A stretch of DNA of 32,009 bases from JALZCH01 sp036400075 (GTDB lineage: Bacteria > Acidobacteriota > Blastocatellia > Pyrinomonadales > Pyrinomonadaceae): assembly GCA_036400075.1 (NCBI GenBank), contig DASWLV010000133.1, positions 1 through 32,009 of the forward strand. The letters run 5' to 3'. The notes under the pieces were generated by a model. That model was not told the origin of the DNA, ran no database searches, and saw only the letters and a program-made list of their open reading frames with translations. The position numbers and the translations under genes were made by a program. Positions 24,644-32,009 of the stretch are shown one piece after another (position 1 is the first letter of the stretch; each line of letters opens with the position of its first letter).

Positions 24644-26527
24644 TCAAGCAGCTTTTTTATCGGAAGCCGATAAATGAACAAGAAGCGTGGAAAGAGCTGA
24701 ATGAGTAATCCCCGGAATTTTACGCGCCTGACCGAATGTTTGCGGGCGCGATCTTTGCAGGCGCTCAATCATTTCATATGAAAGACCGCTTATTTTATGG
24801 AACTCAAAAGTGTCGGGAACTCGCAAAGAATCGTGCCGATTGACTCTGTTGTTAATATTTTGCTGGCTTTCGATATATCCCTTGTAAATAGAATCGGCAA
24901 TAACCGAATCCAATTCCGTTTTTTTAGTAGTTGTTCTCAAATCGTTTGGCAAAAGCCCGAAAATAAGTTTTGAATCAACGCTGGGTCTTTGAGCGAGTTG
25001 TGCCAAAGTAAACGAATCTCCCAAATCACAGTTCAAAACCTGAGAAGCAGTAGCATAAACAACATCTGAACGTTTGAAACGAATGTTATTAATGGTATTG
25101 GAGAGAACAGCCATTCGCTCACGCCGTTGATGAAAGCGTTCCCAGCAATTGTCGCCGACAAGACCGATCTCACGACCTCTCGGTGAAAGCCTCAAGTCAG
25201 CATTATCGTGTCTTAAAGTCAAACGAGCCTCTGCACGGGAAGTAAAAATCCGGTATGGTTCATCTACGCCGTGCTGAAGAAGGTCATCAATTAGTACGCC
25301 GATATACGCTTCATCCCGCCGTAAACGAAACTCATTTCTACAGAAAACTTGCTGTGCCGCGTTAATTCCAGCCATTAAACCCTGACAAGCTGCTTCCTCA
25401 TAACCGGTTGTACCGTTTATTTGTCCGGCAAAAAACAAACCTTTGACGGAGATTGTTTCCATTGTCGGTTGAAGCTGTCGCGGATCAACAAAGTCGTACT
25501 CAATAGCATAACCGGGGCGGATAATACGGGCGTTTCCCATCCCCGGAATCATTCGCACCAATTCCTGCTGTAAATTGGATGGCAGCGAAGTTGAAAAACC
25601 ATTTAAATAAACTTCGTTAGTATGATGCCCCTCCGGTTCTAAAAAAAGCTGATGCCGGTTTTTATCTGCAAATTTTACGACTTTATCTTCAATCGAAGGA
25701 CAATAACGCGGACCGATGCCTTTGATTTTGCCCGAATAAAGAGGTGATTGATGAAGATTTTCACGAATTTTATTATGCAAATCTTCCCCCGTATAACCGA
25801 TATAACAGGTTATTTGCGGTTGTTCGATTTTATCAGTCGCAAATGAAAATGCGACAGGATTTTCATCAGCAGGCTGGGGTTCAAAAGCGTCCCAATCAAT
25901 AGTTCTCCCATCAAGCCTCGGCGGGGTTCCGGTTTTTAACCGTCCCACGGGAAATCCGAGCCTTTTCAAACTTTCCGCAAGTTCGATAGAGGCTGGCTCT
26001 CCAGCGCGACCGGCGGAAAAAGTGCGGCGTCCCGTATGAATTGTGCCGTTTAGAAAAGTGCCGGTCGCAACAACAACAGCGCGCGCGGCAAATTTTCGGG
26101 TATCCTGTAATTCAACGCCCAAAATTTTGTTATCTTTAACAATAAAATCAATAACAACGCCTTGCCGCAAATGCAGATTTGGGATAGCTTCCAAAGTTTG
26201 CCGCATTTCAGTGCGGTAAAGCGCGCGGTCAGCTTGAGCGCGGGGAGATTGAACCGCCATTCCGCGCGAGCGATTAAGAAGGCGAAACTGAATTCCGGTT
26301 CGGTCAATAATTCTCCCCATTATTCCGCCGAGGGCATCAATCTCGCGCACTAAATGACCTTTAGCGATTCCCCCAACAGCCGGATTGCAGGACATTTGAC
26401 CGATTAAATCTAAATTTATCGTCACCAAAGCGGTTTCAGCGCCGAGGCGAGCCGATGCAGAGGCGGCTTCGCAACCGGCGTGACCGGCGCCAATAACAAT
26501 AACATCAAAAACTTCGTCGAAAACCAT
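24644..26527 (-). CDS. mnmG: tRNA uridine-5-carboxymethylaminomethyl modification enzyme MnmG (GidA)
   Basis: 627 residues, the usual length. It begins with the FAD-binding V-I-G-A-G-H-A-G-C-E-A (GxGxxG at 13-18), followed by Q-M-S-C-N-P-A-V-G-G-I-A-K-G, G-R-L-K-T-G-T-P-P-R and the Y-C-P-S-I-E-D-K-V motif. The C-terminal R-A-E-A-R-L-T-L-R-H-D-N-A-D and the tail for MnmE contact are present. With MnmE it installs cmnm5 at U34 of several tRNAs in the cytoplasm. mnmE precedes it by 23 nt. The rsmG gene that often follows mnmG is absent and parA comes next. Confidence 0.97.
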   Translation of the reverse strand: MVFDEVFDVIVIGAGHAGCEAASASARLGAETALVTINLDLIGQMSCNPAVGGIAKGHLVREIDALGGIMGRIIDRTGIQFRLLNRSRGMAVQSPRAQADRALYRTEMRQTLEAIPNLHLRQGVVIDFIVKDNKILGVELQDTRKFAARAVVVATGTFLNGTIHTGRRTFSAGRAGEPASIELAESLKRLGFPVGRLKTGTPPRLDGRTIDWDAFEPQPADENPVAFSFATDKIEQPQITCYIGYTGEDLHNKIRENLHQSPLYSGKIKGIGPRYCPSIEDKVVKFADKNRHQLFLEPEGHHTNEVYLNGFSTSLPSNLQQELVRMIPGMGNARIIRPGYAIEYDFVDPRQLQPTMETISVKGLFFAGQINGTTGYEEAACQGLMAGINAAQQVFCRNEFRLRRDEAYIGVLIDDLLQHGVDEPYRIFTSRAEARLTLRHDNADLRLSPRGREIGLVGDNCWERFHQRRERMAVLSNTINNIRFKRSDVVYATASQVLNCDLGDSFTLAQLAQRPSVDSKLIFGLLPNDLRTTTKKTELDSVIADSIYKGYIESQQNINNRVNRHDSLRVPDTFEFHKISGLSYEMIERLQRSRPQTFGQARKIPGITHSALSTLLVHLSASDKKAA

Positions 26528-26550
26528 AAGCTATTATTGATGCGGAAAAT

Positions 26551-27903
26551 CTATTTCCCGATGCAAAAGGTTGAAAAAATACGAGTTAAAACATCCTCGG
26601 AAGTCGTCTCGCCGGTGATTTCGCCAAGCAGACGTAGAGCGTTGTGCAGCCCGACTAAAACAATCTCTTCACTCGTTTTTCCGGCGAGTAAATCCAACGA
26701 CTCCATAACTTCTAGTTGTGCCCGGCGCAAAAGGTCGTGATGTCGCGCGTCGGAAATGAGAAAACCGGAATTTTCAATGTCTTGTGAAGCGAAAGGAGCG
26801 ATCAACTCTTTTCGCAGCAAATCCAAACCCGCCCCGGTTTTTGCGGAAATTCTTACAACTTTATCGTTCGCCGAAATTGTAGTCGAATCAGTATAGACTG
26901 TTAAATCGCTTTTGTTAATCGCTATCAATCGCAAATTTTCTTCGGTTGCTCTGAGAACCTCAAAATCTTCCAACTGTAGTGGAAGCGAACCGTCTAAAAT
27001 GACAACGACAAAATCTGCATCGGCAATTGTGCGGTGAGTTCTTTCGACTCCAATGCTTTCGACTTGATCCGTTGCTTCACGTACGCCGGCTGTATCGAAA
27101 AGCGAAATCGGTATTCCATTAACCGATAAATTTTCACGCAAGCTGTCACGAGTCGTTCCCGGAATTTCAGTCACGATGGCGCGATCTTGACCGATTAAGC
27201 TATTAAAAAGGCTTGATTTACCAACATTTGGGCGTCCAACCAAAGCGACTTTCAAACCTTCGCGCAAAAGCCTTCCGGCGCGAAACGTTTCAGCCATCGC
27301 GGCAATTGATTTGTTTATTTCAAAGAGCTTGCTTTTGATGTTCTCAATGGCAAAATCCGGCAAATCGTCTTCGACAAATTCAAGCGCCGATTCAAGAACG
27401 ACAATAATATTCAACAAATCGTCCTTAAGCGGTTGAAGCTGGTTGGAAAGCTCGCCGCCAAGCTGTCTGGCAGCTTGGCGGACAGCGGAAACGGTTTGAG
27501 CATCAATTAAATCGCGGACGGCTTCCGCCTGACTTAGGTTCAGCTTTCCACTAGTCACGGCGCGCAATGTAAACTCGCCGGGTTCGGCGAGCCGGGCGTC
27601 GAAGTGCAATGCCGCGTCAACAATTTTTCGCAGCAAAACCGGCGAGCCATGGCAGCTTATCTCCAAAACATCTTCACCTGTAAATGAAAAAGGCGATTTG
27701 TAAAAAGTCAAAACGGCTTCATCCAAAACGTCCAGACTTGAAGGCTCGTAAATTTTCCTAAGAATCGCATGTCGGGGCTTGGGTGAAAAAAGTTCGTCGG
27801 AAACGAGCTTTTGACCGATTTTGAGCGCATTAACGCCGCTTAGCCGAACAACGCCGATACCGCTTCTTCCGAGCGGTGTAGAAACCGCAACAATTGTATC
27901 CAC
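26551..27903 (-). CDS. mnmE: tRNA modification GTPase MnmE (TrmE)
   Basis: 450 residues. The N-terminal folate-binding domain carries G-R-S-G-I-G-V-V-R-L-S-G and P-G-E-F-T-L-R-A, and the G domain carries G1 G223-R-P-N-V-G-K-S-S231, G2 G-T-T-R-D (249-253), G3 D270-T-A-G and G4 N330-K-S-D. The protein ends in C447-I-G-K, the family's C-(I/V/L/F)-G-K terminus. It acts with MnmG. The S-G-K-L-N-L-S-Q-A-E-A-V motif is standard. It follows jag by 17 nt in the same transcript. Confidence 0.97.
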   Translation of the reverse strand: MDTIVAVSTPLGRSGIGVVRLSGVNALKIGQKLVSDELFSPKPRHAILRKIYEPSSLDVLDEAVLTFYKSPFSFTGEDVLEISCHGSPVLLRKIVDAALHFDARLAEPGEFTLRAVTSGKLNLSQAEAVRDLIDAQTVSAVRQAARQLGGELSNQLQPLKDDLLNIIVVLESALEFVEDDLPDFAIENIKSKLFEINKSIAAMAETFRAGRLLREGLKVALVGRPNVGKSSLFNSLIGQDRAIVTEIPGTTRDSLRENLSVNGIPISLFDTAGVREATDQVESIGVERTHRTIADADFVVVILDGSLPLQLEDFEVLRATEENLRLIAINKSDLTVYTDSTTISANDKVVRISAKTGAGLDLLRKELIAPFASQDIENSGFLISDARHHDLLRRAQLEVMESLDLLAGKTSEEIVLVGLHNALRLLGEITGETTSEDVLTRIFSTFCIGK

Positions 27904-27920
27904 AACATTTAACTATGCAT

Positions 27921-28358
27921 TTAATCTTTCGGGCGAATCTGCAAACGGCGATTTTTACCGTCGCCGACCGATTCGGTTTGCAAATCTTCTTCTTCAGCCA
28001 GACACATATGAATCGTCCGCCGCTCGCTCGAATTTAAAACACCGAAAGTAAAAGGTCTGCCGTTTTTGCGAACGCTGTCGGCGGCAAACCGCGCCATTGC
28101 CTGCAATTCGGCGCGCCGCGTTTGCCGGTAACCGTCAGCGTCGCAAATGAAACGCTGCTCGCGCGGCAAACCGCGCCCGTAAACCTGAAACAAAATATGT
28201 TCGAGCGCATCGAGCAACTCTCCGTTTTCGCTGAGCAAAAGCCGGGCGTCATCGCCGGTTATATCAAATAAAACGCCCTCTGAAGTTTGTTTCTCCGTCG
28301 CCTTCAAATCCAATTTAAAACTCTCGAAGAAAGAATTTAGAAAATTCTGATAATCCAT
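27921..28358 (-). CDS. jag: Jag-like RNA-binding protein (KH + R3H)
   Basis: About 145 residues from the ATG at 28358 (an ATG at 28388 would add ten residues). It has a KH-type segment G-D-D-A-R-L-L-L-S-E-N-G-E-L-L-D-A-L followed by an R3H domain with S-S-E-R-R-T-I-H-M-C-L-A (R-x3-H). In most Jag/KhpB proteins the KH motif reads G-x-x-G (GRRG or GKHG); here it is S-E-N-G, so RNA contact may differ. The Jag_N domain is missing or very short. Jag is an RNA-binding protein that usually lies next to yidC near the origin; here it opens the jag-mnmE-mnmG run without yidC. Confidence 0.88.
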   Translation of the reverse strand: MDYQNFLNSFFESFKLDLKATEKQTSEGVLFDITGDDARLLLSENGELLDALEHILFQVYGRGLPREQRFICDADGYRQTRRAELQAMARFAADSVRKNGRPFTFGVLNSSERRTIHMCLAEEEDLQTESVGDGKNRRLQIRPKD

Positions 28359-28534
28359 AAATTTGAAACTCCGATTCAATTTTCGCATTCTGTCTCAATG
28401 GTTTCAAGAACGCTTATTAAAATCAAATAAAAGCAGTTTTTCGCGCTGTTTTAAATTGGTTTTGTGTATAAAATAAAAGCCTTGATTGTCTGAATTTTTC
28501 AATGTTGTAAGATGGATTTTCGTTAAAAGCGGCG

Positions 28535-29824
28535 ATGAAAAAGATTTTAATTGCTTCGTATTTTTTCCCGCCGTGCAACATCGTTGCGGCAAATCGCGCG
28601 CAATCTTTTGCCGATAATTTTCGCCGGCACGGTCTGCATCCGGTAGTCGTTACCAGACATTGGAACGGCGATGAAAACTCAATTCCGGGTTACGAAAGCG
28701 AAAACTTAAAGCCGCCTATTGTCACCGAATTTGAAAACTACACGCTGATTCAATTGCCCTTTCGGGCGCAGCTCGAAAAATTTTATCATCGCCCGTTTTT
28801 GAAATCCCGCGCCGGAAAACTTCTTTTATACACGGCACTTTATTCTGCCGGAACAGTTAATCCCAAATCCAACGCTTTTGCTTGTTTTTACGATTATCTG
28901 GCTGATTATTTAAGCCGCAATCCGGTTGATTACATTTTCGCGACCGGATTTCCGATGAATACCATCAAACTGGGGCATCAGCTCTCGCAAAAATTTAATA
29001 AGCCTTTTATCGCTGATTTTCGTGATTTATGGGACAACAATTTGCTATCCGAAAATTACCGTCCCGATCCTGCAAACCGTTTGCAAAACGTTTTTTACGA
29101 AATATATCTACGCAAATGGCTTGCCTCGGCGCGGCTGATCACTTCCGTCAGCCAGCCTTTAATTGATGAAATTAAACGCCTTGCGCCACAAGCGAAAACT
29201 CTGGTCGTCAGAAACGGTTTTGAAGTCGAATTGTTTGCCGGCGCGCGGAAACATTACGAGCCTCCCAGCCGCAAATTTGTCTTTTCCATAATCGGAACTT
29301 TAAAACCGAATCAAGATTTATCGGTGATGCTCGAAGGTTTGAAAGCGTTCTTAACAGATAAGAATTTAAAAGAAATTGAGTTAAACTTCGTCGGCACCGC
29401 TGAATTTATAGAAGTGCAGAAGCTAATTGAAAACAAACTGCCTCCTGAATGCACAAAAGTTACAGAACGAATCCCGCGCGAACAGGCAATACGGCAAATG
29501 CTTGAATCACACGTATTGTTTTACGCAGGCTGGCGCGGTCATCGCGGCGTCGCTTCTGGCAAAATCTACGAATATCTCGGCGCCGGGCGAAACATTCTGA
29601 TCGCGCCCAACGACCTAGATGTAATTGAAGAGATAATTAAAGATACCGGCGCTGGCAAATTTGCCGACACGCCCGCAGAATTTGCGAAAGTCCTAAACGA
29701 TTGGTTTGAAGAATGGAAAACAACCGGAAAGCTTGCATTTGCGGGCAAACCGGAAAAAATAAAGAACTATACGCGCGAAAAACAAGCCGAAAATCTCGTG
29801 CGAGCAATCTTATCGCTTGAATAA
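28535..29824 (+). CDS. Glycosyltransferase family 4-type protein
   Basis: 429 residues with a GT-B fold. The N-terminal S-Y-F-F-P-P-C-N-I-V-A-A-N-R glycine-poor loop and H-G-L-H-P-V-V-V-T are characteristic of GT4. An acceptor-domain F-I-A-D-F-R-D-L-W motif follows, then a linker L-I-T-S-V-S-Q-P-L and R-N-G-F-E, and a nucleotide-sugar-domain G-V-A-S-G-K-I-Y-E-Y-L-G-A-G near residue 345 with the catalytic-type Glu. It transfers a sugar to a polysaccharide or lipid-linked intermediate in the cytoplasm or at the inner membrane; donor and acceptor are unknown. It is convergent with and overlaps the asparagine synthase by 15 nt. Confidence 0.88.
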   Translation: MKKILIASYFFPPCNIVAANRAQSFADNFRRHGLHPVVVTRHWNGDENSIPGYESENLKPPIVTEFENYTLIQLPFRAQLEKFYHRPFLKSRAGKLLLYTALYSAGTVNPKSNAFACFYDYLADYLSRNPVDYIFATGFPMNTIKLGHQLSQKFNKPFIADFRDLWDNNLLSENYRPDPANRLQNVFYEIYLRKWLASARLITSVSQPLIDEIKRLAPQAKTLVVRNGFEVELFAGARKHYEPPSRKFVFSIIGTLKPNQDLSVMLEGLKAFLTDKNLKEIELNFVGTAEFIEVQKLIENKLPPECTKVTERIPREQAIRQMLESHVLFYAGWRGHRGVASGKIYEYLGAGRNILIAPNDLDVIEEIIKDTGAGKFADTPAEFAKVLNDWFEEWKTTGKLAFAGKPEKIKNYTREKQAENLVRAILSLE

Positions 29825-31687
29825 ATTTGCCGCCATCAGCATTTTCCAGTTGTAAGAATTGAAAATCGAAGTTTTCGATTCGCGCTCGCTCATAAAACGT
29901 AGCGCGTCTTTATTTAAAATCTTCGCCTCGGTCAGCAAGCTTGCTGCCTCATCAACCATTTGCACAATTTGCGGATTCGCCAGCCAGGATTTTTGCGGCG
30001 GCTCATAACCGATTTTGTCGGTTCGATTGACGATTTCAGCGGGCAAAATGTCTTTAAACGCTTCGCGCATAATGTATTTCGTCGCGCCGTTGCGGATTTT
30101 AAAATTTGACGGAAGCGAAAATAAAAACTCTGCTAAACGGTGATACAAAAACGGCAGTCGCACTTCGCGCGAATGCGCCATCGAATTGCGGTCGGCGTAG
30201 CGAAGCAATTCTTCGAGCGAGCCGCCTGTTGTGCTGCGGTACAAAGACTCCGGCAGATTGTCCGGGCGTGGGGGAAAAGAGAAAGAAAAATCCGAAAACT
30301 CTTGCTGAAAGCCGGAATCGAGAAAACCGGAGCCTTTTGTTTTCTGCAAACGATTCCGAACGGCGCGCGCTTTATCTTTGAGTGCGAGGGGCAGAAATCT
30401 TCTGACGGTTTCCTTCAAATTAAAACCGTCGCCGTTTATCTTCGCGCCGTAAGTGTCGTAAAAAGCCTGCTGCTCGCGCCGCCAGGTTTTTTTATCGCGC
30501 GCCGCTAATTCGCGGAAATAATCTTCAAAATAAGGATGATAACCGGCAAGCAATTCATCAGCGCCTTGCCCATCCAGCAAAACCGTGACACTGTTTTCCT
30601 TTGCCAACTGCATCACGCAAAACTGCGCGTAAATGCTCGCCGAGCCGAAAGGCTCTTCCTGATGATGAAAAAGTTTTTCCAGATTTTCGACCAGACCAGC
30701 GTCGTCTGGATAAACAAAATGCGGCTCGGCATTTGTGCGGTCAATCACGGCTTGCATAAATTTGCCTTCGTCTTTGGCAAAACCGGGAAAGCGAGCCGAA
30801 AATGTCGCCTGCCTGACTTGCTTTTCCGCATTCAAACGGTCAATTGTGCAAACAACCAGCGAGCTGTCCAAACCACCCGACAGACTGCTTCCAACGGGAA
30901 CATCCGAACGCAGTCGTCTTTTGACGGATTCATTGAATAAAAATCGAAACTCTTCGGCTGCCTCATCGTCGGAAATGTTTTGCTTGACGGTTTTGTAATC
31001 GAGATTCCAATAGCGAGTCTGTTCGATTTTTAATTCCTGCGGCGAAATAAAAAAGTAGTGCGCGGCTTTTAATTTAAAAATTCCCTCATAAAACGTTTGA
31101 GACAAGTCGTACGGGTTATACATATTGCCCGCGGTCAGATAGTTGTACAGCATCCGGTTGCTGACAGCGCGCGGAACGCCTGCCGCCCAGAGCGCCTTCA
31201 TTTCCGAAGCGAAATAAAGCGCGTTGCCATAAATTGCGTAATAAAAGGGCTTTTCGCCGAAACGGTCGCGCGCCGCAAATAAACTTTGTTCCTGCTCATC
31301 CCAAATCGCAAAGGCAAACATTCCGTCGAGTTCTGCAAGACATTTTTCGCCCCTTTCCGCAAAAAGCGCGAGTAAGACTTCAGTGTCGGAACTTGATTTA
31401 AATTTAAATCCGCGTTTTTCCAGATCGTCGCGCAGTTCGAGATAATTATAAATTTCACCGTTAAATGTGATGGAAAAACGCTTGTCGGCGTAAAACATCG
31501 GCTGCCGTCCGCTTTCGCTCAAATCAATAATCGCCAGACGGCGATGCCCGAGAGCCGCATTTTCCGAAGGGTTAATCCAAACACCTTCGCCGTCAGGTCC
31601 GCGATGCGCGATTGCATCGGTCATTCGTTTGACCAGCGCTTGTTCTAATTTTCCATTTCGGCTGACAATGCCTGCGATTCCACACAT
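29810..31687 (-). CDS. asnB: Asparagine synthase, glutamine-hydrolysing
   Basis: 625 residues in two domains. The N-terminal class II glutaminase begins M-C2-G-I-A-G-I-V with Cys2 as nucleophile after Met removal, and has A-H-R-G-P-D-G and F-N-G-E-I-Y-N. The C-terminal ATP pyrophosphatase domain carries the PP-loop S270-G-G-L-D-S-S276. It amidates aspartate or, in polysaccharide loci, sometimes a sugar acid or other carboxylate. Its position between glycosyltransferases suggests the latter role is possible; sequence alone does not tell. It is preceded by another glycosyltransferase 36 nt upstream on the same strand. Confidence 0.93.
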   Translation of the reverse strand: MCGIAGIVSRNGKLEQALVKRMTDAIAHRGPDGEGVWINPSENAALGHRRLAIIDLSESGRQPMFYADKRFSITFNGEIYNYLELRDDLEKRGFKFKSSSDTEVLLALFAERGEKCLAELDGMFAFAIWDEQEQSLFAARDRFGEKPFYYAIYGNALYFASEMKALWAAGVPRAVSNRMLYNYLTAGNMYNPYDLSQTFYEGIFKLKAAHYFFISPQELKIEQTRYWNLDYKTVKQNISDDEAAEEFRFLFNESVKRRLRSDVPVGSSLSGGLDSSLVVCTIDRLNAEKQVRQATFSARFPGFAKDEGKFMQAVIDRTNAEPHFVYPDDAGLVENLEKLFHHQEEPFGSASIYAQFCVMQLAKENSVTVLLDGQGADELLAGYHPYFEDYFRELAARDKKTWRREQQAFYDTYGAKINGDGFNLKETVRRFLPLALKDKARAVRNRLQKTKGSGFLDSGFQQEFSDFSFSFPPRPDNLPESLYRSTTGGSLEELLRYADRNSMAHSREVRLPFLYHRLAEFLFSLPSNFKIRNGATKYIMREAFKDILPAEIVNRTDKIGYEPPQKSWLANPQIVQMVDEAASLLTEAKILNKDALRFMSERESKTSIFNSYNWKMLMAANLFKR

Positions 31688-31723
31688 ATTCTAAAAACAA
31701 AAATTTAACACATCCGCTCTGAT

Positions 31724-32009
31724 TCACTGATTTGAAACAAGCCTGAGAAATTTTTCCCGATTTTTATTAGCCGACAATTCATAAGCATGTTCGGCAGATT
31801 GCATTTTAAAATGACTGATTTTTTCCGTTGTCAATGTTTTTATCGCCTGAGCCATATTTTCCGCGCTGAAATCCTGAGCAACAATACCTAAATCAAATTC
31901 TTTCACAATTCTTGCCATTTCCGGCGAAGGCGCAACACAGATTGCCAATCTTCCCTGTATAAACTCGAATAACTTATTCGGCAATGCGTATTTGTTATTA
32001 AAGTTTGTC
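31724..32009 (-). CDS. Glycosyltransferase, C-terminal fragment (runs off right edge)
   Basis: The frame is open to the window edge and reads T-N-F-N-N-K-Y-A-L-P-N-K-L-F-E-F-I-Q-G-R-L-A-I, the conserved donor-binding turn of GT4-like proteins (A-L-P-N-K-x-F-E-F), followed by S-P-E-M and a C-terminal helical tail. Only about 94 residues are visible. It is probably the upstream partner of asnB in a polysaccharide-biosynthesis operon. Confidence 0.8.
   Translation of the reverse strand, partial: TNFNNKYALPNKLFEFIQGRLAICVAPSPEMARIVKEFDLGIVAQDFSAENMAQAIKTLTTEKISHFKMQSAEHAYELSANKNREKFLRLVSNQ

Overview
This window looks like chromosomal DNA of a Gram-negative, aerobically respiring bacterium of moderate GC content. 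The best guess is Acidobacteriota, perhaps class Blastocatellia. That assignment is inference: it rests on the mix of gene families (an Oar-type TonB-receptor plug motif inside a VIT/vWA protein, cysteine-poor secreted proteins, a selenocysteine-containing SelD, System II cytochrome c maturation) and on the 'CTTTGCG/CCACAGAT/TTTCTGTGGT' type of intergenic repeats, not on a marker gene. No rRNA, tRNA, CRISPR array, transposase or phage gene was seen.

Layout. (1) 1-2.5 kb: end of a VOC/glyoxalase-fold gene, a DAO-type FAD oxidoreductase and a secreted polysaccharide deacetylase, separated by palindromic intergenic repeats. (2) 2.5-8.3 kb: respiration block. A leftward operon ctaB - cytochrome oxidase subunit III - DUF420 faces away from a rightward pair resB - ccsA (System II cytochrome c maturation), closed by a strong terminator. 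(3) 8.3-13.1 kb: two small secreted proteins of unknown function, a 14-TM drug/H+ antiporter, an unknown exported protein and Xaa-Pro aminopeptidase. (4) 13.1-16.6 kb: a structured divergent intergenic region, then a 979-residue exported VIT + vWA protein that also carries a TonB-receptor-plug-like segment, a TonB C-terminal domain and a subtilase-propeptide-like tail. (5) 16.7-20.4 kb: aldehyde dehydrogenase, alpha/beta hydrolase and SpoIIM-like membrane protein in one operon. (6) 20.3-28.4 kb: a long leftward run jag - mnmE - mnmG - parA - parB - selD - DUF58, resembling the origin-proximal gene order of many bacteria but without rsmG, yidC, rnpA or rpmH. It is visibly more AT-rich than its flanks. 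(7) 28.5-32 kb: glycosyltransferase, asparagine synthase and another glycosyltransferase, probably the edge of a polysaccharide locus.

The most notable points are these. selD has an in-frame UGA at codon 16 (motif S-C-A-G-U) followed by a SECIS-like hairpin, so the true gene starts 72 nt upstream of the longest uninterrupted frame. The VIT/vWA/plug/TonB-C domain combination is unusual. A perfect 53-nt palindrome between mnmG and parA ends in parS half-sites, and the same 16-mer recurs inside selD. A hairpin-rich region lies between two divergent genes, where a plain terminator would make little sense.
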